Notes: generated by a model not told the origin, from the letters alone. A stretch of 64,000 bases of DNA from Tyto alba (GCF_018691265.1 NW_024881303.1:11959777-12023776), one strand, 5' to 3'. Positions 39,701 to 51,399 are shown, numbered from the stretch's first letter. A program made the numbers and translations.

Positions 39701-42700
39701 CCTTTTCCATGTCCCTTTCATTGGAAATACTAATTACACTTCTAATTGTAGTTTCTGGAAGCTACAGAGGATGTTATTGTAAAAAGGAGAGAATCACACT
39801 CTAGTAGTACATACATCTCTCTCAAATACCCTTAAAAGTAAACCACTATACTCACTGGTAAGTCCAGCACCTGCACAGTAGATGATTACAGTCCCTCTAT
39901 TGCTATGTATAGGTTCAGTTTGTGTGCAGGTGTGTGTATCCGTATATTTAGAATGCATTGCAATATAGAGAGAGGCAGATTATAGCAACTGAAATAGAAA
40001 CCCAAATCAGAATTAGGTTCTGCATTTTGTTTCACATCAAAATTTTACTTGCTTCATTCTGAAGAATCCAGTTGTTTGTGTATTCACTTGAAAAGAATGA
40101 GTCTTGTACGAACAGACAGACCACATGCAAACGCTGGAGTGTTTGAAGTGCAACATAGTTTCCTGTAGATATGCCATAATAAAAAAATAAATATCCGGAA
40201 TGGAGAGCAGTCATATATTCTTCAGAGTAGTTTTTTTACCCTCAGTTAAAAAAAAAAAAATCAAAGGCTTTCTTTTGTAAAAAGCAGCTCATTTAGTAGA
40301 ATAGATCTTACTGTAATTCAGACTGGAGAATTACAATTTAGTTTTAAAGGCTGTGGAATGCTGGAGGATATTATATGTAATTTTGGATACATGTAAGCTC
40401 TTGGCTGTGAACCTCTATTTAGGTGTAAAGGGTGGCACCAATTAGGAGAACCGTGACTCTCACATTATTGCTTTTTTTGCCAACATTTAAATTTCTGACG
40501 GTGAGATTATCACCATGAGCTTGTTCTCCTTTCTACTCGGCTGCTGTAGACCACCCTGTTAAAGAGAAGAAACTGGCTACAAGGACCTTTCATCTGACTA
40601 AAGTGATTATTCTTACATGATAGAAGTTGCACCCTACAAAATATTTGCTAGTTAAACTTCCTGCAAGTAAGTTTTTGGTGACTTCAAAATATTCAATTAG
40701 TAAAACTTCTAACAGGGACAAATGCAAGTTGCAGCTACTCCTAAGTCTCTTAATCAATATGGATTTGATGTAGCAACTATGTATTTTACTGTTAATATGT
40801 CATTAGTGGAACAGCAGCATAATCTGTAACTTCTGTTTTGAATATTTAATGCTAGTCTTGAGTCCTCAGTGAGAACTGCTCCTGCAAAATAGGAATGGTT
40901 TAGGACTTAGTATTGATTTCTTGAGATTTTGAAATGTTGGTAAATAACTGACGTAAGTCAGAGCTGCAGATCACTGTATCTCACCATTTGGTCTCTCTTT
41001 TTTCCCTATGGGAAAATCCACAAGACATTTGTGAAAATAGGTTGCTAGCGCAAACACACTTTATGATTAGAAACTCCATCAGCTCGTGTTTCGGCGATGG
41101 TATCTGTGTTAGGATCTTGATTTTGCAAGTAGAGTTATTCGAGCTGTTTTAATGCTGGCTGTTTGTGCTTTGTGGTAGGATACCTTTCACAACTGCATTA
41201 CTAAAAGGATTTCCCTGCTGCTCACGAGAGGCATGGCGCGGTTGGTGGTCGTAGACTCCATTGCTGCTTTGTTTCGATGCGAATTTGGAGTTTCAGATTC
41301 TGTTACGAAGGCTCGGTATTTGCAGACGTTTGGAGCACAGCTTCACAGTTTAAGCACTAGATTCAGTACTCCAATAATGTGCATTAATCAGGTATGACCT
41401 CAAAATTGCTTCTAGTTTTATAGGGACCATTTAATAAATGGCTGGGACAGGGCGGGGAAAATCTGTGTATGCAGATTTCTTCGTGTTGTATTTAACACTG
41501 TCAGCTAAGGATTAATGAGTGATAGAAACTGAAGTTTCCTTAAACTAGTGTAGCTTAAACTAGTAACTTTTAACTTCTCAACGTTTAAGAATATAATTTA
41601 TTCTTTTACAGACTGTTAATGTTCTCAGAGGTTCTCTGGTAAAGCTAATGAAAATGGCTATGCACAGCAACTGCACAAAGCATCAAACTAAAATAACAGG
41701 GTTCGTTCTTAACACTCCCTTCAAAAGCCATCACCAGCAAGGTTGCTCTGGGAACGCTGCACACACCGTTATATTCCACATACACAGGAGACAGGGAAAC
41801 ACCGGGGACTTTGCTGCGTTTTTGTGAAGCTCAGCACTTTTGTGTAACTGCCAAGATCACTAAAGCATTAGAATGCATGCAGGCTGACTTGAGCTGAACC
41901 AAAAAAGGCCACAATGATCCTAGATAAAAAGAATAGTCTTTAGAGAAGACTAGACAAGACGCTACCGCTGTCCCCTAGAAGCAGCATGCCACTGCTCATG
42001 GATTAATCTCAAATTGAAGGAGCATGTGAATGCTGGAGAGGAAGCATTCCCCCTTGCAGCGACGCTGAGAACGTGCAGGCAGGCCACTGCTGGGAAACTT
42101 CCTTTGTGGAAGGCCCTTCCATCAAATGAGGAAATACTCAGTCCTGAGCTTTCCTTCCTGCAGCAGAAGAAAAGGGGTAGGGAGAAAAGTTGAACTTGAC
42201 ACAAACCATAATTCTGTATGGGGAAGAAAGAGGTTCTAGAAACATCAAGTCAATGGTTACCCATTTCTGTTCCCAAGGAGGAGTTCTGGAATTGCAGGCT
42301 GGGCATAAAGCCTGCCTTTGCTACCGTAACTGGGAGTGTGCTGAAATTCATACGTAGCAGTAATTTGAACAGATTTGGGGCAGGCAGTGTTTTTATTTTC
42401 ATTAAGATTCAGTAGGATTTAAGTATCAGCCTCAAGTTACTTGTAATTCTTTTAACCAACTTTTTTTCACCTAACTTTTCATAGGGACAGCTAGCTTTTA
42501 AGGAAAACTGAGATTTCCTATAATTGCTTTCTGATTTTTGGTATTAATACAAACAATTTGTTCTCCTTGGGAAGCATGGTTTGGGTTTTGCTCTTTATTA
42601 AGCAAAGGTTTGTGTGTTTCAGCATTTATGCTATGAAGCCAACCAAGAGATTCAAGCTCCTTGGCTAGCTGTACTTTGCCGTACTTGGTGAAGAGCTTGT

Positions 42701-44529
42701 GTGGAAGGATCATGACATTAAAAGACAACAGAGGCAGGCAAGAGGTGTGGATTTTTCGAGGTTGTAGTCAAAGGCAAACTGCCTCATTAAGCAGGCCTGC
42801 AAAGGTAGTGAAATGACTGAGAACAGGACACCTTTTGGAGATTCGGGCTTCCGTACTTCTTATCTACAGATACAGCATCAGAACATTTTGTGTGTATGTT
42901 GTTCTTTATTTGCCTCTTTTTTTTTTTTTTTTAACAAGTTAAGCATCTAGTAGTAGTTAAATTCATGTCAGTTGTAGCTAGCTAAATAGTAGTAGCACTG
43001 CAAACTAAGATGATACATCACAATACCCTTTCAGTTGGCCTTGAAAGAAGAAGTGTTTTCTAACTTGGCTTAATATGTGATCCAATAACTTGGATTTTCT
43101 TCTCTTCATTCCCTTCCCTGCTCTTCTGCTTGCTAAAAGCAGATGCGTACCTACAGGTCAGCTTCTAACATTGTCTTTCTGCTTTAGGTGACCGACACAG
43201 TGAGTGAGTCAGAAGCTGCTCAGGGCGGTTGCAGGTAAGTCACCCGCAACAGAAACGTAACTACGGCGTACTCAGCAGCACGCAAGCACTGTGGGTTTTA
43301 TAGCTCCAGTGTAACCCATCAGGGCGTGTTAAGGGCTGTAGTGCATTTGCCCAGCAATGCTGCATTTGCTGGAGACCAGCAATACCTAATGTGCTGTAAA
43401 GTAGAAGAAACTGTTATATACACTCAGGTGGTAATCCCTAATCAGCAAGTTCAGGGGAAGAATTCCCTGGAGTTAATGGCTGGTGTATTTGCTTACACTG
43501 AAGTATTTTGCATCTCTTCTTGTCTCTGATATAACCGAGTGCCTTTTCTGTCTGCTTGAAAAGATACAGCAACCAAACCTTATCGGTTGGTTTTAGCTGG
43601 TTAAGGGAAAAAAAAAAAAAAAAAAGAAATATCTTTTGACACCAAGATGATTCAAACATACATATTTGTTGCTTGAATCTTAACTATAATATTGATTTAC
43701 TAGATAAGCTAGGTGCTTTGTAAGTATGGTTTTGTAAGAAGTTAGTTATGTCCTCCAGATTCAGAAACTGACACAGAATAAGGACAACGTTCAATTTTAC
43801 TTATTTTGTAATTCTTTTACTGGAGCGATTGCACTTTTTCCAGGAAAAAAAAAATTGCTTTAACCATTGGGTTGAAAGTAATACATACAGAGTGTTGTAT
43901 GTACCCAGCATTTCTAAATACACCTTCTAATGGAATCCAGGGCCAACAGTCACACACTCCAAATACTTGAAGTTCAACCTTTTTTCTATTGCTGTTTTCC
44001 TATCACAAGAGGGGACCCGTCAAGGCAGAGGTGGGTATTCACCATGGCTGTAGTTGGAAGAATGGCTGAATTATTCTGTCTAGGAGCACTGCTCTTCCAC
44101 TTGTCACCTTGCTGTAGAGAGAACCTGGTGTATAGTTTTGTGCATATACCCTGTAATCTGTCTTCGGAGACCTCTAGTTTAAATAAAGCAAACAGTGAAT
44201 ATAGGAACAGTAGATTATTTCTTCCAGTGTAATTTTCTTACAACAGAAGTGAAGACATTTCATCTTAAAGTCGTATATGCAGGACACTGTGATACTTTCT
44301 TTGTAGCGTAGCGGATAACAGAGTCTCTCCAGCACTTGGAATAACCTGGACAAACCAACTGTTAATGAGACTGATGGTCAGCCGAGTATCACGACCTGAA
44401 CAATCATCTGGAGCTGCATCACACCCCACTGGAAGCGTGAGGACTTTAAGAGTAGTTTTTGCTCCTCATCTCCCTCCATCCTCTTGCTACTATACAGTAA
44501 AATTGGAAGGTGTAAAAGGAATAAAATAA
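30720..44529 (+). CDS. XRCC3: XRCC3, RAD51 paralogue, complete
   Basis: The join is 30720-30774, 31144-31281, 32121-32333, 38751-38905, 41179-41391, 43188-43234 and 44307-44529. It is 1044 nt, 347 aa, against 346 in human, with all phases and GT/AG borders consistent. The N-terminal helical domain is at about 1-65 ([18 protein letters not shown]). Walker A is GESSAGKT at 107-114 with the catalytic Lys at 113, the same number as in human. Walker B is LVVVDS with Asp 213. The C-terminus has [17 protein letters not shown] and ends VKGIK. Known role: XRCC3 pairs with RAD51C (CX3 complex) in homologous recombination and fork protection. The start lies in a strong context (G at -3, G at +4) and matches the family N-terminus. 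It shares a divergent promoter with ZFYVE21 and converges on KLC1. Confidence 0.98.
31144..31281 (+). CDS. XRCC3: XRCC3 coding exon 2
   Basis: Acceptor tctaatttcag, donor ACAG|GTAATA, 138 nt. It encodes [40 protein letters not shown] and NSMLT. This is the helix-hairpin-like N-terminal domain of RAD51 paralogues. An A-rich tract follows the donor. Confidence 0.96.
32121..32333 (+). CDS. XRCC3: XRCC3 coding exon 3, Walker A
   Basis: Acceptor attctgcag, donor TCTG|GTAAGT, 213 nt. It encodes [20 protein letters not shown], then [28 protein letters not shown] is the ATP-binding P-loop with K113. Confidence 0.97.
35442..35518. repeat. A-rich low-complexity tract with AAAC repeats
   Basis: A run of A, then accaaaccaaaac, then four tandem AAAC-type units, then AAAAC units, ending in polyA. 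It looks like a microsatellite-like tract, possibly the tail of a decayed retroposon, though no element body was recognised upstream. Confidence 0.7.
38350..38410 (+). mobile_element. Possible LTR fragment of an endogenous retrovirus-like element
   Basis: The stretch tactggttttggctgagat, then ttttcttcgtagt, resembles the start of a common avian ERVL-type LTR as I remember it (tggttttggctgggatagag). Only about 50-60 bp match, so this is tentative. No viral coding sequence is present. Confidence 0.3.
38483..38494 (-). promoter_or_regulatory. CTCF-like motif in XRCC3 intron 3
   Basis: The minus strand reads CCACTAGGTGAC, 11 of 12 bases of the CTCF core. Binding not shown. Confidence 0.35.
38602..38625. 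repeat. Poly-A tract, 24 A
   Basis: Uninterrupted A run in XRCC3 intron 3, about 125 nt before exon 4. No retroposed body was recognised on its 5' side. Confidence 0.85.
38751..38905 (+). CDS. XRCC3: XRCC3 coding exon 4
   Basis: Acceptor ttgattatag, donor GACCTA|GTAAGT, 155 nt. It encodes [40 protein letters not shown] and [11 protein letters not shown]. It lies far from exon 3, across the 6.4-kb intron. Confidence 0.97.
38906..41178 (+). other. XRCC3 intron 4
   Basis: 2.3 kb, AT-rich. No other gene or repeat recognised. Confidence 0.85.
41179..41391 (+). CDS. XRCC3: XRCC3 coding exon 5, Walker B
   Basis: Acceptor ttgtggtag, donor AATCAG|GTATGA, 213 nt, phase 0 to 0. It encodes [20 protein letters not shown], then [17 protein letters not shown], and ends [15 protein letters not shown] is Walker B. 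Confidence 0.97.
41392..44306 (+). other. XRCC3 introns 5 and 6
   Basis: Introns 41392-43187 and 43235-44306 flank the 47-nt exon. There are T and A homopolymers near 42918-42932 and 43606-43625. Nothing else recognised. Confidence 0.8.
43188..43234 (+). CDS. XRCC3: XRCC3 coding exon 6
   Basis: A 47-nt exon with acceptor ctgctttag and donor TGCAG|GTAAGT. It encodes [15 protein letters not shown]. It is the least conserved segment and was placed by phase (0 in, 2 out) between INQ and the next exon. Confidence 0.92.
44307..44529 (+). CDS. XRCC3: XRCC3 last coding exon
   Basis: Acceptor tctttgtag. It completes a Ser codon, then encodes [40 protein letters not shown] and KLEGVKGIK, with TAA at 44527-44529. 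HLPPSSC is a hallmark of the XRCC3 C-terminus. Confidence 0.97.
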
Positions 44530-44530
44530 A
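44520..44530 (+). terminator. Two overlapping AATAAA hexamers across the XRCC3 stop codon
   Basis: AATAAA at 44520-44525 and 44525-44530 overlap the last codons (GGA ATA AAA TAA). If used, the 3'UTR would be about 15-30 nt. Further + strand AATAAA hexamers lie at 45884-45889, 46385-46390 and 47299-47304. Confidence 0.5.
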
Positions 44531-45883
44531 TCCTTTGCACAGTAAGGCATCCTGCTCCAGAAGTGTATGAAAACTACTTTGCTTCAGGAAGAATTACTAG
44601 TAAAAATTAAATTCTTCCTAGATGAGAGAAACGGATGCTGAAATACGTAAGTGGTGATATGACTATGTTAAGCCATTGTGAAATGTCTACATTGTGCAAG
44701 AAGATCTCTTTATACTTGGACAGATGTTCATCAGCTTTTCCTCACAAGATAAGTATTCTGAAGGAGAGGGAAGCTGTGGACAGGTGGAGGGTGCACAGTG
44801 AAGTTGATGTGACAATCCCTATGTAAGGAGACCCGATTTCTAATTTTGTTTTAATAGCGTGCTAATCCAGAACCAGCAATTACTGCAGTTGTGTGTCTTC
44901 TCTGTTTCCAGACCCAAAGGGACTCAAACTCAACCAGTTACTATTGCCTGCTGGCGTTCCTGGGCCTCATGCTGCCATTCTCCCAGCTGTAGGGCCTCAG
45001 AAACAACACAAAGCAGCTTTGTCACAAAGCAGCCGCCTTATGTTAAAGCCACTTGTTATTAATATTAGTATTTTTTTAAAATACCAGACAGATACTCAAT
45101 TTTAGCATCTTACTGTAAGAATTAAAATTGTACTGCTTTTGTACTGTATCTAGCTTCATAGAACTCCTACAATTTCTTTGGAAATTGTTCTTTTCCACTC
45201 TTTTTCCTGCTTTCCAGTTCCCTCGTAGCAAAAGCCTCTGTACCTTCTTCCATTTAAAAAATACCAAAGCAGGCTGTGATCCCCTTGTTCGGTTTGCCCG
45301 TGGCTGAAGCTGTGCAGCCAGGTGGTTTCAGAGCAAGGCCTCTGTCCGTGTGCTTCCCAACCCCGGTGCAGCTCTGCGTTCTGTTGGCTCCAGCTCCTGT
45401 CCCTGCCGCTGGGCTCCTCGCTCAGTTGTGCTTCTGAAGGGCACCTTTAGCAGTTTGCCTCCATCCAGGTTGCTGACCATCTGGTTACTTTTCTCAGGTT
45501 GGTTGGTGGTTTGGTTTTTTTTTTTACCTGTTTTTCTTTCCATCTTTGCACTCTTTATCACATCTTCTTCTGTTGGCCTCAAGACTGCTGTAACTGCTGC
45601 TTTTTCTAGTCGTTGCCAAATTCCTTGTGAAAGAACACTGGCTGAAGTTACTTGTGCATGTTTTCCAAAGACCTCGGACCTGATTTGGCCTGGGGCAGGG
45701 GGGTATGTGTGCACTGTGCGATGCTCACTTGCATCACATCCTTGTTAAGCTTTCAGATTTCCCCCTTTACTACCTGTTCCCCCAGCCAGGGAAGCTGCCA
45801 TGGCTGAGGTTGTTCTTTGCAGCTACAGTGTTCAGTTCTGTCCTTTGGCAAAAGCAGAACCTTTTGTTCTCCAGAGGCTAAAC

Positions 45884-45889
45884 AATAAA
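45884..45889 (+). terminator. AATAAA, candidate XRCC3 poly(A) signal
   Basis: Hexamer 1.36 kb downstream of the XRCC3 stop. Use unknown. Confidence 0.35.
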
Positions 45890-46384
45890 ATCTCTTCCCT
45901 AATTGCAAGTTCTGAGGAGTGACTATTCCACGACTTGGCAAAAGACAAGCCCGGGCAGATTCCTTTGTGTTCTTCAGTCTGTGCTGTTAGTGACACAGTC
46001 CTCTGCGAGGCCAGAGCAGCCATCTCTCCTCGGGGAAGGAAGCACGCTGCTGGGTGGCAGGAGGGAAAAGGTTGGTCCGACTGTACAAGGGGGCAGCTGG
46101 AACTCTCTGGCAGAAGGTTTCTCAAAGGACAACTGAGTGTGACACAAGGAAGAGCCGGGGGAAGGCAGGCGGGGGGGGGGGACGACTGCTTCAGGGGGAA
46201 TTCTGGCAGCAAAGGGGCTGAAAGCAGGCAGGGATGGACGAGGTGCTGCCGGTGCCTTCTGAGCGCCCCACAGTCCTCAAAGGGGACCTTGTGCAAATAG
46301 CATCACTGTCTTTAAATCTCTCTTCTAAAACATCTTGATTCTCTGTATTTGAAAATGACCGTGCTTTTTTTTTTTTTTTTTGGT

Positions 46385-46390
46385 AATAAA
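46385..46390 (+). terminator. AATAAA, candidate XRCC3 poly(A) signal
   Basis: Hexamer just after a run of 18 or more T at about 46364-46381, some 1.86 kb past the stop. Use unknown. Confidence 0.3.
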
Positions 46391-47298
46391 ATCCAACCAT
46401 GAAGCTTAGACGTCTTTCTGTATTCAATCTAAGGGAAAAGTGTGTCCTAGCTCAGAGGCAGGGCTACCTCACTCTTCACATCTTTCCGTTCCCTGCCTCT
46501 TTCCTAACAATTTTAATGAAGATAAACTAATGCAGCATAGGTAGCACTGCATTTATCCTCCTCCATTCCTGGGACAGAGACTTTAGCCAGTATCTTGGCC
46601 ATCCTACTGTACTGATTTAAAAAAAGCCAGAGATGGATGTAACTGATTAACAGGAGTCACCCACCCTTCAGGTACAGAAGAACGAGCCCCATCAGAGCCC
46701 AGGCTCCAAGCCCAGGAGCTTCCCTCACGGTGAACCAGTTTCAGAGGAGTTTGATGCATCCTTTAAGGCTCCGTTTGGTGATGTTTGATAGCTCCTTTCA
46801 CATGACCGCGTGCAGGAACCAGACCTCAGTGTTGAAGTCAGAGATGGGTCTGGAACCAAAGTCCCAGTTTACTTGACAAGAAGCAGTTTTACCAACAAAC
46901 CTAAGTAACATCTTACCTGAGCAAGTCCTCCTGTCCGTGCCCAGGTTGGTCCTTATTTAAGTCCCCAGCCAGAAGCTTACAGCTGCCAAGAGTACCCTGC
47001 AGGAGGGGAGGGGAGGGCTTGCTGCAGGAGGCTTCCTCACTCATCACACATGAACCCTGAACCTCTAAAATGCAGCTGACCCCCACGCTTAGAGCCAGCA
47101 GTCAACTACTCCCAGCAGTTGAATGTTCAGGGGCAGCCTGTGCCCCCTTCTGCAGTTATTTATACCCCCAGTCAGAAATCCGGGATGTTGCTCATCTGAC
47201 ATGAGTAGAGCTTTGGGGGTGCAAACTCTCAAGACTGAACAAAGCCTCTGCCCTCTCTGAAGCCTAGCGGTAAGAGTGTTAAAACATGTTTAAGTTTC

Positions 47299-47335
47299 AA
47301 TAAATGCAATTTAAGAACCTTTATACAGCTTTATT
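47299..47335. terminator. Opposed poly(A) hexamers, + at 47299-47304 and - at 47330-47335
   Basis: AATAAA on + and TTTATT (AATAAA on -) face each other with 25 bp between. Cleavage for both strands would fall in or near the same few tens of bases. The minus hexamer is the likely distal KLC1 poly(A) signal. Confidence 0.5.
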
Positions 47336-49858
47336 CATCTTTGGATTTCACAACTGAGATTTGTTTCTCTACAGGAAAAAAAACTAAAATAAATTTTACA
47401 AAGATTTACATTCTAGAATGTATTAAGTATATAAATATTTTTCTACACTTTGAAAAGAAATGTTAAATGACAAGAAACTTTTAAACAGTTTCTAATTAAT
47501 CTACAGATCTGTGATGTATTTAAAGATGCCTTTTTGAGCAGAAAGAACATACAGGGTTCTGGAAACACTGCTCTGGAAAAGCAGAACCAAATTAATTTGT
47601 GCTCAGTAGACATAAAATGACACAACTGACCTATTAACAAAACAGATGTAATAAAACACGCTAATCTCATATAAAAGTTTCTTGATGAAATCACAGTTAA
47701 TTACTACTATTTGTTACAAATAACATTTAGGGAAGTTTATTTTCAACAAAGTTTTATGGGCTAAGACAAACGGGTGAACTCTGAATGGGATTTTGTCCAT
47801 AGCTGTGACAAGCAGTAACTACACATGGAGATCGAAATGCAGCATCTTAAAGCCAGTTGTGGAAGGTTTAACCATTTTTATAAATCAAACACGAAATCCA
47901 CATACTGAGGTGGGGGGGCTGGGGGGAGAGTGAAGGGGGGGACAACGGCATTTCTCCTCCAGAAAAGTACATTGACATTACAAATGGTTTTCTGGTTTTG
48001 CTGCTGTTGGGTTTTATTTTCTAAACCAGGTCCTAGAAAACAGAAAATACCATTCCTGATCGCGCAGAACTCATCTGGCTTAATTACACTGGAAGCTACC
48101 AGCACTCCTGTACCATGCTTCTACCGCCGAATTTAAAACTAAAGACACACTGACTTTCCATGCTGGAACTGGGACTTGAGTACAGCTGTAGGGAGCCTGA
48201 GGACAGATCTGGTTTTAAAAACTACCTCACTGTGCCTGTTCCACACTTGATACAATTTTTAGTCTCTCTCTCACTTGTGTGTGCCAGCACAATCAAGAGA
48301 GCAGCTTCGAGCTTTAGGATGGAGCTGGAGCATTAAATGAACTTCCAACTATACTCTCTAAGTATTTAATATTTAAAACCAGCCATAACTAGAGAACAGT
48401 TTTGCAGGTCACTGTGAGCATAAGCATCTTCTCAACAGCTCAGGCCTTTTGACCTCTGTCAGATGGTGGCACTGCATTTTGCTTCTTCCTTTGTTTCAGG
48501 CTTTTAAAAAAAACAACCCAAAAACTATTGACCTTGACTGGTCAGTGTACTGAGACTACTGCGAATGGGCTTGGGACGTAAAATAAACAAATGCAGATGT
48601 TCAAGACTTCCCTCAGTTCTAAACTAATTTAAAAACCGGTGCCAATGATTATACCAATGCTTCTGTAAGCCTGTGACAATGTAAAGTTGCTACAATGAAA
48701 CGGTAAACTTCACAGCTGGACATATTTTAACATTTATTCTCTCAGTACAGGCTAACATTACCAAAAATGCAATTCTCTTAGCAGCTTTCAGACAGAATAT
48801 ATGACCTGCATAACAAAAACTAAAGTAACTTGAGCTCATCAAGTATTTGTAAACACACTTTCAGTGAAGCACTGCACACCCCTTTTACTACGTATTTACA
48901 GCAGAACCACAGCATTTTCAATATTACTGGACTCCAGTGGTACAATTTAAGCACAAATACTTCTCAAGCTTAAAAGCATTTTAATTTACCACCATTCTGG
49001 AGGGCTGGAGGGGGTGGGGATGGTGGTTAAGAAAAGGTACAAACTGTCGATAACTTTTTCAGTTGTTTTTCTGTTGTTGAAGTGCTACGTTCTATCACTG
49101 CAGTGCTGCAAGTACAAACATCACAGCAATAGTTCAGTTATTCCTCTAAAAGAGGAGCAAATCATGAAACAGTTCTATTTTACAATAATATTTAGTAAGA
49201 CCTAAACTCAAGACCAAATACTGCCAATATTCCTAAAGACTGGCACACCACCGGGCAGACAGAAGGGCAGCAGGCACCCTTCCATCAGCAGGAATTCAAT
49301 GTACAACCCATCCTACCCCAGAACCACCACCCGCTCTCCCCAGGAGAATCCAGAGGAACTGGCTGAACCTGGCGTCCTCGTTACTTTTTTACTCAGTTCA
49401 CCCTTACAATTCTGGGCTGGATTAAAAACACAACAGCACTACAAAGCTTGCAGTTTTCCTAACAAGATGTCTGTCCATTCTGCAGGTCTTTTCTAGTTTT
49501 CAGTTTCATCAGAGCTGTTGATTCAGTTTGGTACTGAAGACCTCCAAGAATTACACGATTGGATATTCTGGTTTTATACTTTATGCAGACTGTTAGCTGC
49601 AACTGGAACAGAGGAAATTCAGAAGGAAAACCTTACATAAAAGCAAACTGAGCAGCCCACCTGAAATTTAAATGTATACAAACTGTGTCCTGACAGTAAT
49701 TCATTCATGACTCACAAGGAATGGTGACCTGAACTTTGTTTTTGTACTTTACAAGTTCTTCTCAAACTGCAAACAGCTCATTGGCTCATAACTGTAAGGA
49801 TTTAACTATCATTCTTGGGGATTTATGTATCAGAGAAGTCTTGAAATTTTTATGTTTG

Positions 49859-49882
49859 AAAAAAAAAAAAAAAAAAAAAAAA
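49859..49882. repeat. Poly-A tract, about 24 A (poly-T on KLC1 strand)
   Basis: Homopolymer in the KLC1 3' region. On the KLC1 sense strand it is poly-U. Confidence 0.85.
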
Positions 49883-50108
49883 CTTTTAAATTTAAGAACT
49901 GTTTAATAAGCAGTAGCTCAACAACTTAATCTTCCAGCCCACTTTAAAATACTATATAAAGGTTTAAAACATTTAAAAGCACAGTACTAGTAATGCCACC
50001 AACAGTAAGATCCTGAACAAGAAAGTTCCCTCACTATCACCACCAACATACCACAGTCTTGCATTTAAAAAAACTTAATGTGCACTGTAATCTGGCATGG
50101 TTAAATAT

Positions 50109-50114
50109 TTTATT
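50109..50114 (-). terminator. KLC1 candidate AATAAA, mid 3' region
   Basis: Minus-strand AATAAA about 2.3 kb past the stop, downstream in transcript order of the TCTG island. Use unknown. Confidence 0.3.
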
Positions 50115-50340
50115 GCTACTTACACAAGGTGGGGTTTGGGGGTTTTTTTGAGGCTGCAGAAATAATTTTCCTTCAGAATTGGAAGATGAATGTAGAAAAC
50201 ACATTCTTCAATTTCTTTTAAGTAATTCTTTATCACCAAAATCAGTTCTGCATCTGAATAGTTCTGTGGGGTTTTGGGGCAGCCAGACTTCTGTAAGAGT
50301 CTCCGAGCGAAGCACTGAGCTCCACACAGCGGCGAGGTAC

Positions 50341-50450
50341 GGGGCGTCTGTCTGTCTGTCTGCCTGCCTGCAGCGGGGCGTCTGTCTGTCTGTCTGTCTG
50401 TCTGCCTGCCTGCAGCGGGGCGTCTGTCTGTCTGTCTGCCCGCCCGCCGC
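50341..50450. repeat. TCTG-based minisatellite, three units
   Basis: Three head-to-tail units begin GGGGCG at 50341, 50375 and 50417, with lengths 34, 42 and about 34 bp. Each is GGGGCG, then 4 or 6 TCTG, then CCTGCCTGCAGC. In the last unit the end is CCCGCCCGCCGC. Reading frames across it are translations of the repeat, not genes. Confidence 0.9.
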
Positions 50451-50615
50451 CCCCCCGGCTGCACGGCGGGGAGGGGCCGGGGGGCACGGCGCAGGCTCTG
50501 GGCGAAGGGGGGGGGCTCGCAGGGCTCCCCCCGCCCCGCGGCTCCTCCTGCAAAGCCGGCCCCGGCCGGGTTCCTGCCGAGACCCGAACCCCCCGCTGGG
50601 CCCGCTGACCATGCT
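50451..50615. other. Small GC-rich island with G-quadruplex potential
   Basis: The sequence after the minisatellite is strongly GC-rich and rich in CpG. It has G runs at 50468-50471, 50473-50476, 50479-50484 and 50507-50515. AT-rich DNA surrounds it on both sides. No exon or start site could be tied to it. Confidence 0.6.
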
Positions 50616-51399
50616 TTGCTTTAGGGGGGGGAAAAGCATATATATTATGTATTTTTTAATATAAAAAGCTCTTAATAAGATTAAAACTCAAGAGTCTACG
50701 TTATATGAGTATATATTGTTAAGGTAACTGAGCAACAATCTGCTCTTGCTCAAGTTCATTAAGGAATTGCACTACTCTGTGCTAAAACTTCTACATATTA
50801 GCAGCATCGTATCTCACTGTTTCTAAACTGTCTTTATAGCAGGTATACCATACGCAGCTTTCTTTCCAGAGATGCTAATAAGGTACCTCCTGGTAAACAC
50901 AGTCAAGTGCATTACATATACAATTTTTTGCATCCGGTGTCGTAACACAACTTAAAGCCAGATGCAAAGCCAGTCAAAATACTTCTAAGAAGTACTAATC
51001 CTAATGACTCTTCACAGCCTGTTCAAATACAAAAACTTGCTTCTGTCCCTCTTTTACCTCCTTCACCTGGCGCTGACCTTGAGTGAATATTCCAGCTTTT
51101 CCCAAAGTTAATTTCGTTCAGCATTTTCCAACTCACAACTGTGACCACAAATACATTTGTACGCACACTAGTTGTTTTTTTTTACTTACTCATCCAGCTT
51201 CACATGAATAAGGATTTTTACAAAAGATGAACAAAATTACAAGCTTTACAGAAAAGCAAAAGGAAATACTAGTGTCTATAAAATACTTAAAACATACATA
51301 CTTAGTTCCAGCAGCAGTTCTATATACAGACAGCATGTATATTAACCGTAAGTAGACGGAGCATGGATGTGTGGTCAAACGAGCTGCTTGCCACTTACG

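Larger units (their letters stand above)
44530..47310 (+). other. XRCC3 3'UTR or intergenic region before convergent KLC1
   Basis: About 2.8 kb without a recognised exon on either strand. Possible 3' ends of XRCC3 are marked by AATAAA at 44520, 44525, 45884, 46385 and 47299. Open frames at 45328-46300 are GC-rich chance frames, overlapping on both strands and lacking splice logic. A G-rich run lies at 46170-46181. Confidence 0.6.

Noticed and set aside
45328..46300. Overlapping open frames of 120-154 codons downstream of XRCC3
   Set aside because: They lie on both strands, lack splice partners and recognisable domains, and fall in intergenic or 3'UTR sequence.
50120..50664. Open frames rich in TDRQ or CLSV repeats
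   Set aside because: They are translations of the TCTG minisatellite and GC-rich island in several frames at once.
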